Assembly (NCBI GenBank): GCA_026027325.1
Contig: JAMSLZ010000003.1
Span: 1,178,001 to 1,242,000, forward strand
Source of the DNA: Actinomucor elegans
Lineage: Eukaryota > Mucoromycota > Mucoromycetes > Mucorales > Mucoraceae
Direction: 5' to 3'
DNA: 64,000 nt
Numbering within the stretch: the stretch's first letter is position 1; each line of letters begins with the position of its first letter. A program made the translations under genes and the position numbers. Positions 47,923 to 59,869 of the stretch are shown here, piece after piece. The notes under the pieces are model-generated. The model was not told where the DNA came from. It ran no database searches and worked only from the letters and a program-made list of their open reading frames with translations.

Positions 47923-49526
47923 AAAGTAATACTCTATTATCCCTACCGTTTAGTACGTGTCTTTTTCTTGTAATATATATATAATAAAACTACTTTGAGG
48001 ACATGTTTTTTTTAAAGCACAAAAATCATGCATCAGGTCAATGAAGAGTGCGGGTTTAAGAAATATGGAACAACATTAGATTTACACTAAAGATATCTAG
48101 CTAACTCAGTAATGTGTTTTGGGCATACATATATAATCTGCTAAGTTGATATGACATTTGCCCAAGGTTGGTTTACAGACCCATAGATAACTAGAGTTGA
48201 TCTTTAGAAATGAACATAATTTACTACCAATAATCAATGCATGATAATATATGCTTTGTGTTTTTCTTAAACGGTGACTTTAATAGATTCAGTACTTCAT
48301 TTAGAACCTGTACTGGCCATTAGATGCAACATTAAGCCTGAATCGATCGGAAGATCTAGAGATGCTGAAAGTAAAATGATTTCAGAAATTTATTAAAGGG
48401 GGATACTCCTAGGCCCAATTTTCCGAAAATTGCGATTTTTAGTGAAGAATGCAGACAGCATTTTAAAGGCATAGTTTATGACTAACGTAAGTTTACCATT
48501 ACTATTAGAATATGCATCCATTTTTATGTATTTATTTCATCACAGAAATACTTGGATTAAAATGGTATTTTTTTATCAGTCCAACAAGCTAGGTTTTTTC
48601 AGATAGAATACTAGGACAAGAAAAACAATTAAACGATCTTTACATGAGTTGATATGTCATTAAACTGTGCATAAACTTTGTTAAAATATTATTACTATAT
48701 CGACAGGCTTTTGTCACTAAAACCAGATCAAAATTCTGAGAAGGTCTCAAAAATTATCTTGTTAGATTTACCATCGATCAATATAAAATTCCAAAATGAT
48801 GAATCTTTATATGAATTCGTTTAACAATAAGAGAGACATTTTATATCTACGCTTTATAAAATAAAACTTGCTTCCTTTCAATTTAAATTATGCATCATGC
48901 TCACAATCCATTAAACACTTAGGTACTTGTAATAAAGCCTCTTCTGTTTTTGATTCATTTGATTGACAAAAGACTGAATAATTTACCAACCAACTGCTTT
49001 ATCCCTTTTAATCGGAGTATTAATTACTCTTTGAAACTTAAAAGTTAATTTTTGATTGGTAAAAGCATTGATATTCGAATCCCCGTTGGCAAATAATATC
49101 GGCTTATTGGTAAATCAACAAAACAAGCACCATACCTAATGAATTCTCGGCATAGAAATACTTCCCCGAGACGATGTATAGACATTATAAAACTACATAA
49201 GTGCATTTTAGCTATTCATATCCTAAAAAAAATTTATTCATCTGTCAACATTTGTTATCCAGTGATATGTTATCTGAACCAAGATTCAACTGCAGCCTTT
49301 TTTCGAGTAAGTATTTCAAACTTCTATTGTTAGCTATGTTACAAGATTATTACTCTTTAATTAAAAACGATATAGATAATAAAATATTAAGTGATAAATG
49401 CTAGCGTATTGTTATTATTTTGTTTAAATACGTATAATAGAAATTTTGGTACAAGAAGGTCAACGGGGGAGATTATGATGAAATATGGTTCAATTTCTAA
49501 CTAGCAGTTCTATGTAGGTTATATAA
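47923..49526. other. Gene-free AT-rich region
   Basis: 1.6 kb without a credible frame. A segment near 48325-48400 (GATGCAACATTAAGCCTGAA, then GGAAGATCTAGA) loosely resembles the dispersed repeat C copies but is too diverged to assign firmly. Confidence 0.4.
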
Positions 49527-50950
49527 TTAAAAACTTTTACTGCTGGACGAGCGAAGCCATTGGCTGCTACTATTCTTCAAACGACTTGCTTCAAGTTCTT
49601 GTCTTGCCAATGCTACATCGTTGTTAGGTGAAGGTGATGATCGCGTTGACTTTTTGTTCGGAAGTTTGACGGTGATGGCGCATTTTGAAAAATGTAAATC
49701 TCCAGCTATTTCTTCGCGGTAATTGTGTGTATTTGGATAGTGGTTTGTAGAAGTAGAAGCATTTGCTGAACCATTCTGGCCATCTTTTTCAATATATATA
49801 GACTATAGATTCATTGTCTCAGATATATACACACAGTTTTGCTTCTTCCTTTCCACACATTTCTTACCTTTCGTTGACTAGTACTTGGTTTATTCATGGT
49901 AGAGGTCGAAGGAAGCGTCATACTATCTAACACAGTGGCCGTTGAAGACCGGTGGCTTTCTAGTTGTTGCTCTTCCATTGACCTTCTCAATGGTAACGAG
50001 AAACGTCTCTCTTGAAATGAATCTGGTGAATCTGGATAAGCTTCTTGATGTTGAGTAAACTTCCACATTGGTTGCTGTGGTGTAGACTGCGACTGTAATA
50101 TCTGTACTCCCTCTTCTTCAGGCACAGCAATGGTGAGTATTTCTGTGCCACTCTGTTTCCTCTCCCACATATCCACTTCATCTACGCCTCGTCTACGATG
50201 CGGATCCTGCCAAATCTCGGACCTTGGCACCAATGTCAATGAAGAAGTTTGGATAGGTACAAATGTCGAAGATATGGGAACGTTCAGGTTATCCATTGGA
50301 TTACCACTACTGCTAGAAGAGGAGTTGAGCAAGATAGGTAGAGACATGTGTCGACGCGTAGGTAATAGTTTAGCCAACCAAGACGCAGCTAACGAAGGTC
50401 GACGTGTGCTAGGTGTATCATGGATGATACGTCTTAAATCTGATTTTTCAAACCGTATGGGTTCACGCTGCTGTGGATGATAACAAGATTCATTAGGTGA
50501 TTGGATGCCAAGCCAGGGTATAATGTGAGATAATGTGGTGGAAAGTGGACTGATCTGCTTCTCAGAGGAATTACCCTCTTCGTCTTGCTGCTCGGCTTTT
50601 TGAAGGCGCCGTTGACGTGATGCACGGTTGGCTTGATAGAAGCGGTATGCCAAGTAAACCAAACTACCGAGAACGGTGAGAACGCCGATAATGGCAAAGG
50701 CCAGGATCACAGGCAAGAAACGATGGATACGCTCTTCCCACAAATCTTCTGCATACGCATCATATGGAATATCAGATAAAGTGGACGTTGGCACCGATTC
50801 TGATGCCACGATAGTAGAGGTTATATAGTCTGTTTGCGTTATGGTGGCTACTGGAAGGCTTGATGTGCGGGTCCATGTCAAGGTGATGGGATGAGGATTG
50901 GATGAGCTGATCCAATCAGCGACGCGAGATTGGATTGGATTATTCGACAT
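49527..50950 (-). CDS. Single-pass membrane protein of unknown function
   Basis: Two exons (50950-49868 and 49802-49527) sum to 1359 nt, or 452 residues. No signal peptide is obvious at MSNNPIQSRVADWISSS. The first 90 residues are rich in Thr/Ser, as in an O-glycosylated extracellular segment. One strong membrane helix follows (FLPVILAFAIIGVLTVLGSL, continuing VYLAYRFY), then a basic stop-transfer stretch (ANRASRQRRLQKAEQQ). The large cytosolic tail is disordered, with arginine/serine motifs (RRPSLAAS, RRHMSLP, RRFSLPLRRS) that fit basophilic kinase sites such as PKA. Topology is probably N-out, C-in. The architecture resembles fungal wall-sensor-like proteins, but no family is recognised. 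A conservative annotation is hypothetical membrane protein. Confidence 0.75.
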
Positions 50951-51564
50951 GTAGGCGCCCAAGGATATACTGGAAAATTTGATCCGCGGATAAGTTTGAA
51001 GGATAAAAGGAATTCACAATATAAAGCAAAGAAAGAGGTATGTATCTTTGTAGCCTTTGGTTGTTCTTTAAAATTAATAGGAAAAGGGGATTTTAAACAA
51101 TAAAGAATGAATTTCACACTGGACTGTCTATCGTTATAGCTACTGAAAGCTACCTACCTGGACATTCATCATGTTGAGATTATGTCTGGATTGGATAAGA
51201 TATTTAGCACGATAATGTATATGTATAGAATTTAGTTGTTTGAAACACCCAAGATGATGATTCATGATGCTTTCTAAGACAATTATTGATTACTGTATGA
51301 AAATAGCCTTGATTCATTATGTGCTCTTATATTCTATTGTAGTTTAAATACTCATGCAGGTATAATAAAATTCGCGGTAAAAAGACATTCCTTAGTTAGT
51401 ATTTTGCAAAAACATTATGAATTTATTGTAAATGGTGAGGAAAGAGTACCGATGCTAGTCTGGTGTTCATTATAGATGAAGTATATGGAAAGTATATAAT
51501 AGATAATTGAGAGGTAAATGTACAATTGAGGCGAAGGAAGAATTTTTGTTTTAGCATGACAAGT
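50951..51564. other. Intergenic, promoter of membrane-protein gene and 3' flank of Amt gene
   Basis: About 610 bp, AT-rich, no credible frame. Nothing specific recognised. Confidence 0.35.
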
Positions 51565-54007
51565 CTATGCCTTTTCTTTCATTTTTTCAGAATTAGTGCT
51601 TGAATTTGAAGAGCTGTCTTTATACGAATTGATAACTTCAATCGTATCGTCACTATTTTCGTGATGTACAGTTTGCATGGGATGGCCTTCGAAATGTATA
51701 GGTTGGTGTGCTTGGTGTTCTTCTCTCATCTTTGCCGAGGTCTTTTGTAACAAGTCACCTCCAGTGGGTTCGTTCAACTTATTCAGGTGATAGGCGCCTA
51801 AATCTTTCTGTTGGCCATAATCCAAGACTGGTTCTTCGATCAAATCAGGCACGCCTTTGATAACAGTAGTACGATCGACCATCAGAAGTTTTTTGACCTT
51901 ATTTAGATGCTGGCTGCTCTTCTTTTCTGAACGTACGCCAACGACTACGTTGTCTTCGGAGGAATCACCGCTTCGACGAGAAGTTGGCGTAGCAATTTCT
52001 TCATCAAATGGAAGGTAAGCGTAGGCACGCTCGCCCATTTCTGCCCAGTCTGTACCGATGATTTCGTCTTCATCAGCCAAGCGCAAATACAAAGTGGGAA
52101 TCTTGTTAATGACAAGCAAAATGATATAACTATCATCATTTGTTAGTATTGGAAATGATCTATATGTTTGGAGACTTACGTGACAATGAAAGACCATCCA
52201 GAAACAGCAGCAATACCAGCTAATTGGACAGGCACCTGCTTCCAATTACCATCTAGCCAACCTCCCAAGGGGACTTCTTCAATAGATGTGCCTTCAGGGT
52301 AACTAAGTGCGATAATATCTCTTTGAGCAAAAATACCGGTCAGTATTAAACCAACCAGTCCACCAACGTAATGGACGCCAAAGACATCGAGACAATCATC
52401 GATACCCATCTTGTGCTTGTAATGAAGAGCAATATAACAGACAAAAGAACCAAGTGCGCCAAAAGCAAGAGAACTAGAAGGTGAAACGAAACCAGAACCA
52501 GGTGTAATGGTAGCTAAGCCGGCAACGGCGCCGGTACATAGCCCAATAATGCTCCATTTACGGGTTTGACGAAAGTCCAATAATACCCAAACTACTGCGG
52601 CTGTACAAGCAGAAAGATGGGTGCATACCAACGAATTGACACTGCGTGCGTTAGCTGCAAGACTGGAACCGGCGTTGAAAGAGAACCATCCTTTTTTTTT
52701 TTTTTTTTTTTTTTTTTCATTAGCTTCAGTCTATCATATTATTTGCAGATCTATATTTACCAAACCACATAAGAGCTAAACCAAGAAAGACGAATGATAC
52801 ATTATGAGGAGTATTTACATTTTCATTATAATCACGACGTTTGCCGAGAACCATAGCGTATGCAACTATGTAATTTATCAGTTTCAAAGTAATTGCATAC
52901 GAAAAATCGTATTTTACCTGCTGCTAAACCGCTAGAGATATGTACAGGGATACCTCTATATTTTATTTATGAGTAAATGAAGTTTAAATCGTCCAATTTA
53001 TGTAAGCTTACCCTGCATAGTCCATAACTCCCAGTTGGAGTAACCAGCCATTGCTCGCCTAATAAACTTTAGTTAGGATATCATCGGCTATTGGAGTTAT
53101 ATCCCTGAGTGAATCATTACCCAAACCCAGTTGGTAATAACATCTATCAAAATAATGATTAATTACTGATGAATTAAAGCAAGAAGAAAGCTTTCAATTT
53201 ACCATAGACTAAGGTAGTCCATACGAAAATGAACAAGATTGCAGGACCAAGCTGTATACACATAATCAAATCAGACAAGTTAGTCATATGATGAGAGAAG
53301 AGAAATAATGAATTAGCACTTACCGACATTCGTTCAGCCGCCGATCCAAAGGCCAAAGCTAAAGATAAACCATAAATGTTAGTTTTTTTTTTTTTTTTTA
53401 ATTCCGCAGGATAATCGTTTTCGCATTTACCAGGTGTAATGGCGGCAAACATTGCTTGAAAGATCATAAAAGCGGAGGCTGGGATTGTTTGCCCTTCCAT
53501 CGCAGGCTTCATACCAACACCTCGTAATAAAAAGTGCGCTATGAATTATAGAACAAAATTAGAAGAATTGCTCACAAATAACAAATAGATAAACTTATTA
53601 CCAGAATCACCTATAAATTTGCTACCAGTTTCTGAGAAAGTGAGCGAATAACCAATGAGATACCACTAAATAAGGCAAAAAAGACGTTCTCGATAAGATA
53701 ATCTTTTAAGGTCAGAAGATCAGCAAGTGTTACCTGAAATGACACGACTGCAACAGAAAGGACAGTCAAGTACATGAGAGACAGCGCGTTCTTTGCACGA
53801 GCAAGGCCAGCGTAAAAGAAACCAAGTCCTGGCGACTAGTAGTAAGTTATTTAGTTAAAGGAGTAAGGCGTATTGATAGAATCATTCTTATATAAATACC
53901 ATTAGAAATACTAAACAGGCGCATATCATAACCCAAGCAGTGTCGCCTTTGTCTATTGTGTATTGTGCTGAACCACTTGGTTCAGCTATCATGGTTGAAT
54001 TGTCCAT
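51565..54007 (-). CDS. Ammonium transporter (Amt/MEP family)
   Basis: Start at 54007 (MDNSTMIAEPSGSAQYTIDK), about ten exons, stop at 51565 after KMKEKA. Eleven membrane segments are expected and most are readable: MVSPGLGFFYAGLARAKNAL, WYLIGYSLTFSETGSKFIGD, FMIFQAMFAAITPALAFGSA followed by AERM, WFGWFSFNAGSSLAANARSV, GAVAGLATITPGSGFVSPSS and the region DDCLDVFGVHYVGGLVGLIL. Both pore histidines are present, in GIPVHISSGLAA and DVFGVHYVGG. The start of the cytosolic tail (ADEDEIIGTDWAEMGERAYA) is typical of fungal MEP proteins; the tail then extends about 150 residues, Ser-, Asp- and Glu-rich. The protein moves ammonium across the plasma membrane. One intron has its 3' splice site straight after 26 A (see findings). 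Confidence 0.95.
52692..52717 (-). repeat. 26-base A run abutting a 3' splice site
   Basis: On the coding strand of the ammonium transporter this run is followed at once by G and then exon sequence GATGGTTCTC. Joining TTTG to GATGG restores the conserved WFGWFSFNAGSS, so the acceptor is the AG at the end of the A run. A CTAAT branch-like sequence sits just upstream of the run. Confidence 0.75.
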
Positions 54008-54705
54008 TAGGTTTAATCGGATATTTTAGCGCAAGAAAAAAAAAAGAGAATTGAAGAAAAAAGGTAACTCTTATTTTGATTCTTATATAAGTGTCAAACA
54101 AAGGCGATACTACTAACAAAGTTAGTGTTCTCCAGATGATTGGTGGGTTTTTTATACAAATGGGAAAAAGAAGGTAAAGCAAGATAAGACAAAAGAGCCA
54201 TTTTATTAATGGGGAGCACTTTACTGATAAGGCGGCATGCAAATTGATAGGTAACCGCAGAAATAGATACTTGATTGGCTTGATCTATGATCACACTTAC
54301 ATGCAAACAGACTTGATAGCGTATCATCTATTCGATATGATAAGATTTGATCTTACTTTCTTATTCATTGAGTGAGAAGATGTAGAAATAAAAGCACAAG
54401 CTATGCAAACTACTTGTTTATGGAGTATTGTAACGAGTTTGTTTTATAATAATAGTTGCTTTTTCAATTATATAAGCTTTAATGCAAAATGATCTTTTAT
54501 CTAATGTCCCATCATCGACACTATCGCATAATGAGGTAGCACAGCGTAGACATATATCTTTTAACTTAACACGTTATATGCTAACGCGTCATAAGCATTT
54601 ACTAGTCTAATGTTCAGTAAAATGAACCATTCATTATAGGGAGCTCTTCTCTGACTGCTAGAAATAAAAATCTCTGGCTTGTTTATTCCCTAGAGCTGAT
54701 AGCAT

Positions 54706-54736
<31 letters not shown>

Positions 54737-55784
54737 CTTTCGTTCAATTTAACAATTACCATTTGTATCTAGTTACACTCGGTCAAAAACTGGTTTTTCT
54801 ATTCTAGAGGTGGCATTTGAAATTTTACGAAACACAAGGGCATGTGAAATCAGGGCAGTCAATGAAAGGCTACAACCGGGAGACAATAGTTTTTGATAAG
54901 AAAAATGAAAATTTGCTACCATTCTACCAATAAAAAGATTTACAAAGTGATGTGTGTGTGTGTGTTACAGATGCCAATGTGAAGGAGCTGGTAATACCGC
55001 TATACTAAAACTATTCATTATAAAGTGCATTTGCTTATAATCAGGTCAAACCATTAAGGATTAAATAGTGGGCTTTTGCTTATTGAGGTTTCTTATGAAA
55101 CTAAGACCAATATCTCCCGTATGGTATGCTCATATATACTAGTTGGTCAGGTGCAACATTTGGTAGAGATCGACCCAAGAAATCTGGAAAGTAGTAGTTG
55201 GCCAACTAAGAAATGCATATAAAGTAGCATGAAATGTATGTAGCTTACTGCTGGCTGGGATTGTATAATATAATCATTATGACGCCTTTAAATAATAACT
55301 TTGCTGCAATTAACGGCTTTTTATGAAGCGTGGATATGGATATTTTAGAGGCATAGTTTATATGAAGTATGAATGATGCATTGGGATGAGCATATACATA
55401 AATATTTTGTTTTCTTTTGACTTCAATTGTGTATAATAATAGTAACAAAATACTCGCTATGGCCACATTTCAGAATCCACCAAAAATTAGCTTTATCAGA
55501 GATACATTCATGAGTTTAAGGAAATGTTAATTTCTCTTTATATCAATCAATGGAAAATCACATTGAATTTGCCGTTTGCCAATGTAATTTTACAGTCCCA
55601 AGCGAGTCTCAGAAAATGCTGCCAACCCCCTTATAGCCAATAAAACTCGAAAAATCTCATAAGGGATACTTTGTATCTGTTTCAACAGTATTATCAACAT
55701 TATAAAGACAAGGCATACAATTCCAAATATATATTAACGCTTTTTTTGTTGTTGTAGTAAACCTCAATGTAGTGATTATAATCT

Positions 55785-56160
55785 TATATGATATTGACAT
55801 CTCAATTGGTCAACTCAGCTATAAAATGCAACATTAATCTCCAGCTCTAGACTATTATATAAACCTTCTGCATTATGATACTAGGCAGTTAGTGATCGAC
55901 GCTAACCGAGATCAAGAATAAGGAATAGTTAGCCATAGCTTATCATAGCTTCTAAATCATAAATATAAAAGACTAGACCATGAATCAATTATGCCCTAAA
56001 TAAACTTACTACCAAGGTACATCTGCTATTGCAAATAACCCAAGCTAAAAGACATATAAATACCGAGTCAAACTTATAATTAGAAGACTATCTGATGATC
56101 AATAAACTAGAAGCCTACTTGGTTTATCAAAGATTTGCTCTAGTTATATATCTCATACCT
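55785..56160 (+). repeat. Dispersed repeat B, copy 2
   Basis: Counterpart of 25801-26130, same orientation relative to the window. The kept peptide reads YLMINKLEAYLVYQRFALVI and continues YLIPYKQYIHEV before a stop. See copy 1 for the comparison. Confidence 0.6.
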
Positions 56161-56599
56161 TACAAACAGTACATTCATGAAGTTAAAAATTTAAGCTTAT
56201 CCCAGGGACTAAATGAAGCATAACTCACCTATCCTATGATTGACAAGCCATAATAGCAGTACTTTTAGGTCCCTTAATCGATTCTTTAGGATTTGCTATC
56301 ATTGATATTAATTGATGAACTTATTATTTGTGTCCTTACATCACCCTTTTACAAAGATTAAGAATTCTGAATAGACCCAAAGATTGCAACAGAAAGCAAA
56401 AACTAACACATGCAAAATAATGAATGATGACAATCAGTAACATTAGCAATAAAAAAAAAGTATGACATTAGAGAAATGATCTTTCCTATGATCAGCGTTT
56501 GAATACTCAATGTCGTATAAAGTTCGTGCAATATATTGTTAATTGTCACCAATCCTAGCATATTTAAAGTTTAGAAACAAAAACACTGCTCTGATAACA

Positions 56600-56740
56600 T
56601 CAGCAGCCCATTATGAGTATATAATATTTATCAGATGTGACATTCCATCGAGATTGGTTGAGAGATTAGACATGTTCAAAATAAGCCAAAATGGGATGAA
56701 TTTTTGAAGAAAGGCATGGAAAGACCCTGGGAGCCCTTTT
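56600..56740 (+). repeat. Dispersed repeat C copy
   Basis: Shares CATTATGAG, then the core GAGATTGGTTGAGAGATTA and a downstream AATGGGATGA with 62590-62720. Core-only copies occur at 4593-4620 and 11690-11718. Differences are mainly transitions. Confidence 0.5.
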
Positions 56741-57274
56741 TTAAATTTCAAATTATTTTTAGTAATAGTTCAGAAAGCATAAGATATTGTTCAAACGTAA
56801 TTTTTAAGTAAAATCAGGCCAATAACATCAGCGAGTATGCTGATTAATTTTTTTTTTAAAAAATAAAACACTTAAGATATGTGCCATTGAAAAGTAGATC
56901 AAAAAATCCTTAAAAGCATATAGTATTCAGTTGTAGTAGTGTAAGTTCCTTCTGAGTTTATACTGAAAATAAGACTTTCAAAAGTGCCAATAAAACCAAT
57001 TGTTCTGTTTTAGATTTGCCAAAATCCAATCAGTAAGCCGATAGATATTCGCCGATTAAAATGTTAGTGTAAGGAATTGGATCGAAATCAATGGCCTAGA
57101 ATATTTTTGATAGGCTTTTGTCAAGCTTGAAAGATAGTGCAGACTATAAATATGTTATTTAAAATTACCTGCAGCAATTAACGGCTTGATTGGTTGACAA
57201 AGATCTTTATTAGAAGCCGAATTCCAATGAATTGAACATCTATACTCATCAAGATTTATCGAAACTATTAACCA

Positions 57275-57287
57275 ATGATATCACGTG
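57275..57287 (+). promoter_or_regulatory. Candidate CYS3-type site fused to a CACGTG box
   Basis: ATGATATCACGTG. The first ten bases match the Neurospora CYS3 consensus ATGRYRYCAT at nine positions (last base C instead of T). The last six are a CACGTG box, the core bound by Cbf1 in the yeast sulfur network. It lies about 140 bp upstream of the SconB-like start codon. Function is inferred from motif match and context. Confidence 0.45.
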
Positions 57288-57425
57288 CCGGAAAAGAATA
57301 TTTTCTAGTCCTCTCTTTTTCCATATCTTTTGATTGGGACGTATCATACCCATTCCACCTTAATACTACCTTAATTGCTGATACACATACATACATACTT
57401 AAGAAGAGAAAACCATTAATAACAA

Positions 57426-59309
57426 ATGAATAATGATTCAAGTGATGCAAACTTGCCAGTAAAAGATTTCTTGTCTCGACATGTTCCAAATCAAGTTACA
57501 AATTCTAGAAGATTATGTTACCGACATCGACCTGATTTGATCAAAAGAAGACAGCCTGACGCGCTTGATATTGAACATGCACAACGAGTAAATATAAATT
57601 GATTCAATGGAATTATTGTAGTGATCTAATTGAACTATTTAAAACAGCAAATGGAGGAACTTCCAACCGAGGACAAACAAGCAATTGCCCATATTTGGTC
57701 GCTTTTCTCTGCAGCGCCAGCAGATCAGCGTATTCTGATATTAAGAGGTTTACTATCTACTTGCTGTATGCCTCAACTTTCATTTTTACATGATGCTATA
57801 CGTCCACTGCTTAGGATCGACTTTTTATCGATTTTACCCCGAGAAATTTCACTGCAGATCTTTTTTTATCTTGATGCAAAATCTCTCTGCCATGCAGCTC
57901 AAGTCTCTCACAACTGGAAAGCGTTGGCAGACGATGATGCGCTATGGCATCGTATGTGTGAACAGCACATTGACAAGAAATGTACAAAGTGTGGTTGGGG
58001 TTTGCCGTTACTGAACAAGAAACGAATAACAACGAATTCTGCATTAAAACGACCTTTGATTGAACCTAGTGAAGCACCATTACGTACAGCTTGCGGTCCA
58101 ACCGCGGCTTCTCGACAGATTATGAATACTCCAAGTGAATCATCTAATAAGAAGAGCAAGATTGATACGGAAACCTTTGATACTATATTCGACAGTAATA
58201 TACCATTGCCGGATGTTCCACCTTCACGTAAACCCTGGAAAGATGTATATTCAGAAAGACTTGTGGTGGAGCGCAATTGGCGAAACAATAAATACAACTT
58301 GCGGGTCCTGAGTGGTCACACGGATGGCGTGATGTGTGTTCAATTTTGCGACGGTAGTAACATCTTGATGACTGGTTCCTATGATAAGACAGTGCGCATC
58401 TGGCATCTGGAAACTGGTGAGCTTATTCGCACCTTGGAAGGTCACACACGGTGCGTACGAGCATTACAGTTTGATGAAGCCAAGCTGGTTACTGGCTCCA
58501 TGGATCAAACCCTGAAGATCTGGAATTGGCAAACTGGCAAACTTATTCGAACCTTGGAGGGTCACACGGGAGGAGTACTTAGTCTGCATTTCAATTCTAG
58601 GTTGATGGCTAGCGGCTCGACCGATCATACTATTCGCGTTTGGAACTTTTCAGCTGGTGAATGCTGTACTTTAACTGGCCATACAGAATGGGTGAATTCT
58701 GTAAGGTTCTGCCAAGAAGGTGCCATGTTAGTATCTGCTGGAGATGATTCTACCATACGTCTATGGGATGTTCAGAAAAGGACCTGTGTACGCGTTTTAA
58801 ATGGACATGTTGGTCAAGTGCAAATAGCGGTGCCTAGTCCTAAAGGCTTTTCGCATCGATTTAGCCAAGAAGATCAATATTTTTTGGAGCAGAGCACTAG
58901 CAGTCGTCCTTATAACCAAGTCGGTTTGCCTGGATGTGCAACAGAAAATAAAAAAAGTACCAAAAAAAGGGCCATATCTCAAAATACAACACCATCAGAA
59001 AGCCCTATTATAATAAGTGGATCACTGGACAATACGATCAAGGTATGGGATATGAATACAGGAAAATGTATTCGTACTCTATTTGGCCATGTGGAAGGTG
59101 TCTGGAGTTTAGCGTATGACACACTTCGGATTCTATCTGGATCGCACGACAAAACTGTTCGTGTTTGGGACCTGGGCAGTGGTAAATGTATGCATGCTTT
59201 AGAAGGCCATAGTGGACCAGTGACAGCTGTGGCACTCAGTGATACAAAGATCATCTCTACATCTGATGATGGTGATATTAGAATATGGGATTACGGCGTG
59301 TCACATTAA
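57426..59309 (+). CDS. F-box/WD40 ubiquitin-ligase receptor, Met30/SconB type
   Basis: Two exons (57426-57587 and 57648-59309) sum to 1824 nt, or 607 residues. The region before and in the F-box is diagnostic: CYRHRPDLIKRRQPDALDIE, AIAHIWSLFSAAPADQRILI, IDFLSILPREISLQIFFYLD and DDALWHRMCEQHIDKKCTKC followed by GWGLPLL. These match Met30 and SconB (SCON-2) rather than Cdc4. Seven WD40 repeats follow, from LSGHTDGVMCVQF to ALEGHSGPVTAVALSDTKII. The fifth repeat has a long lysine/serine-rich insertion. As part of an SCF complex, such proteins ubiquitinate the sulfur-pathway bZIP activator when sulfur is ample. That activator type is the next gene downstream, in the same direction. Confidence 0.93.
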
Positions 59310-59584
59310 TAAAGAGCTTTTACAGTTCATATTGATTTAAGTTCCGTAGATACCAGTAAAAGGCTGGCTTGTATTGCGTGATTCCAAGAGTCTTTCGAAC
59401 TGGTATTGCGACATCGTTCTATGGGGAATGGTGGACCAATTGATTGACTTGTTATGAACCTTATATTACAAAATAAACGCGTAGATACTTGCAGAGAGCC
59501 TGCTGATTTGCTTATATATAATTCTGCAAGGTATACAGCAAAAAAAAACCTGCAGAAACAGAATGCAGAGAGTCATCTATTCTT

Positions 59585-59615
<31 letters not shown>

Positions 59616-59869
59616 TATATATGACACTTTAAACTCGGATAAAAAACGTTTCCAGTCCGTTGTACTACATTTGCTTATCTACTTTACTTCTTGCGTGCTC
59701 TTGCGTAGTTTCCCTCTTTTTTCTCTTTCTTTCTTCTTTGTTTCTTAATACCAAGTATATTTCTGTTTCTATTTTTTTTTTTTTTTTTTTTTTTTACTGC
59801 TGTTTGTTAGCTAGAAGAGTACCAGATCAAAAAAAGAAAAAAGAAAAAGAAAACTCGCCTTTTACTTGT
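59310..59869. promoter_or_regulatory. Promoter region of the CYS3-like bZIP gene
   Basis: 560 bp between the F-box stop and the bZIP start. It carries two long T runs (59588-59614, 27 bases, and 59772-59795, 24 bases) and CT-rich sequence. Long T runs commonly exclude nucleosomes in fungal promoters. No ATGRYRYCAT or CACGTG word was found here. Confidence 0.5.

Larger units (their letters stand above)
54008..57425. other. Gene-free repeat region upstream of the SconB-like gene
   Basis: 3.4 kb without a supported gene. It includes an A run (54710-54736), a (GT)n run near 54952-54965, repeat B copy 2 (55785-56160), a repeat C copy (56600-56740), and at the right end the presumed promoter of the F-box gene with the composite site at 57275-57287. 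Confidence 0.5.

Noticed and set aside
49065..49090. ATTCGAATCCCC looked like the T loop of a tRNA
   Set aside because: The flanking bases do not pair and no anticodon arm is found upstream.
57630..59309. Cdc4/Fbw7 or Pop1 identity for the F-box protein
   Set aside because: The HIWSLFSAAPADQR and MCEQHIDKKCTKCGWGLPLL segments belong to Met30/SconB proteins.
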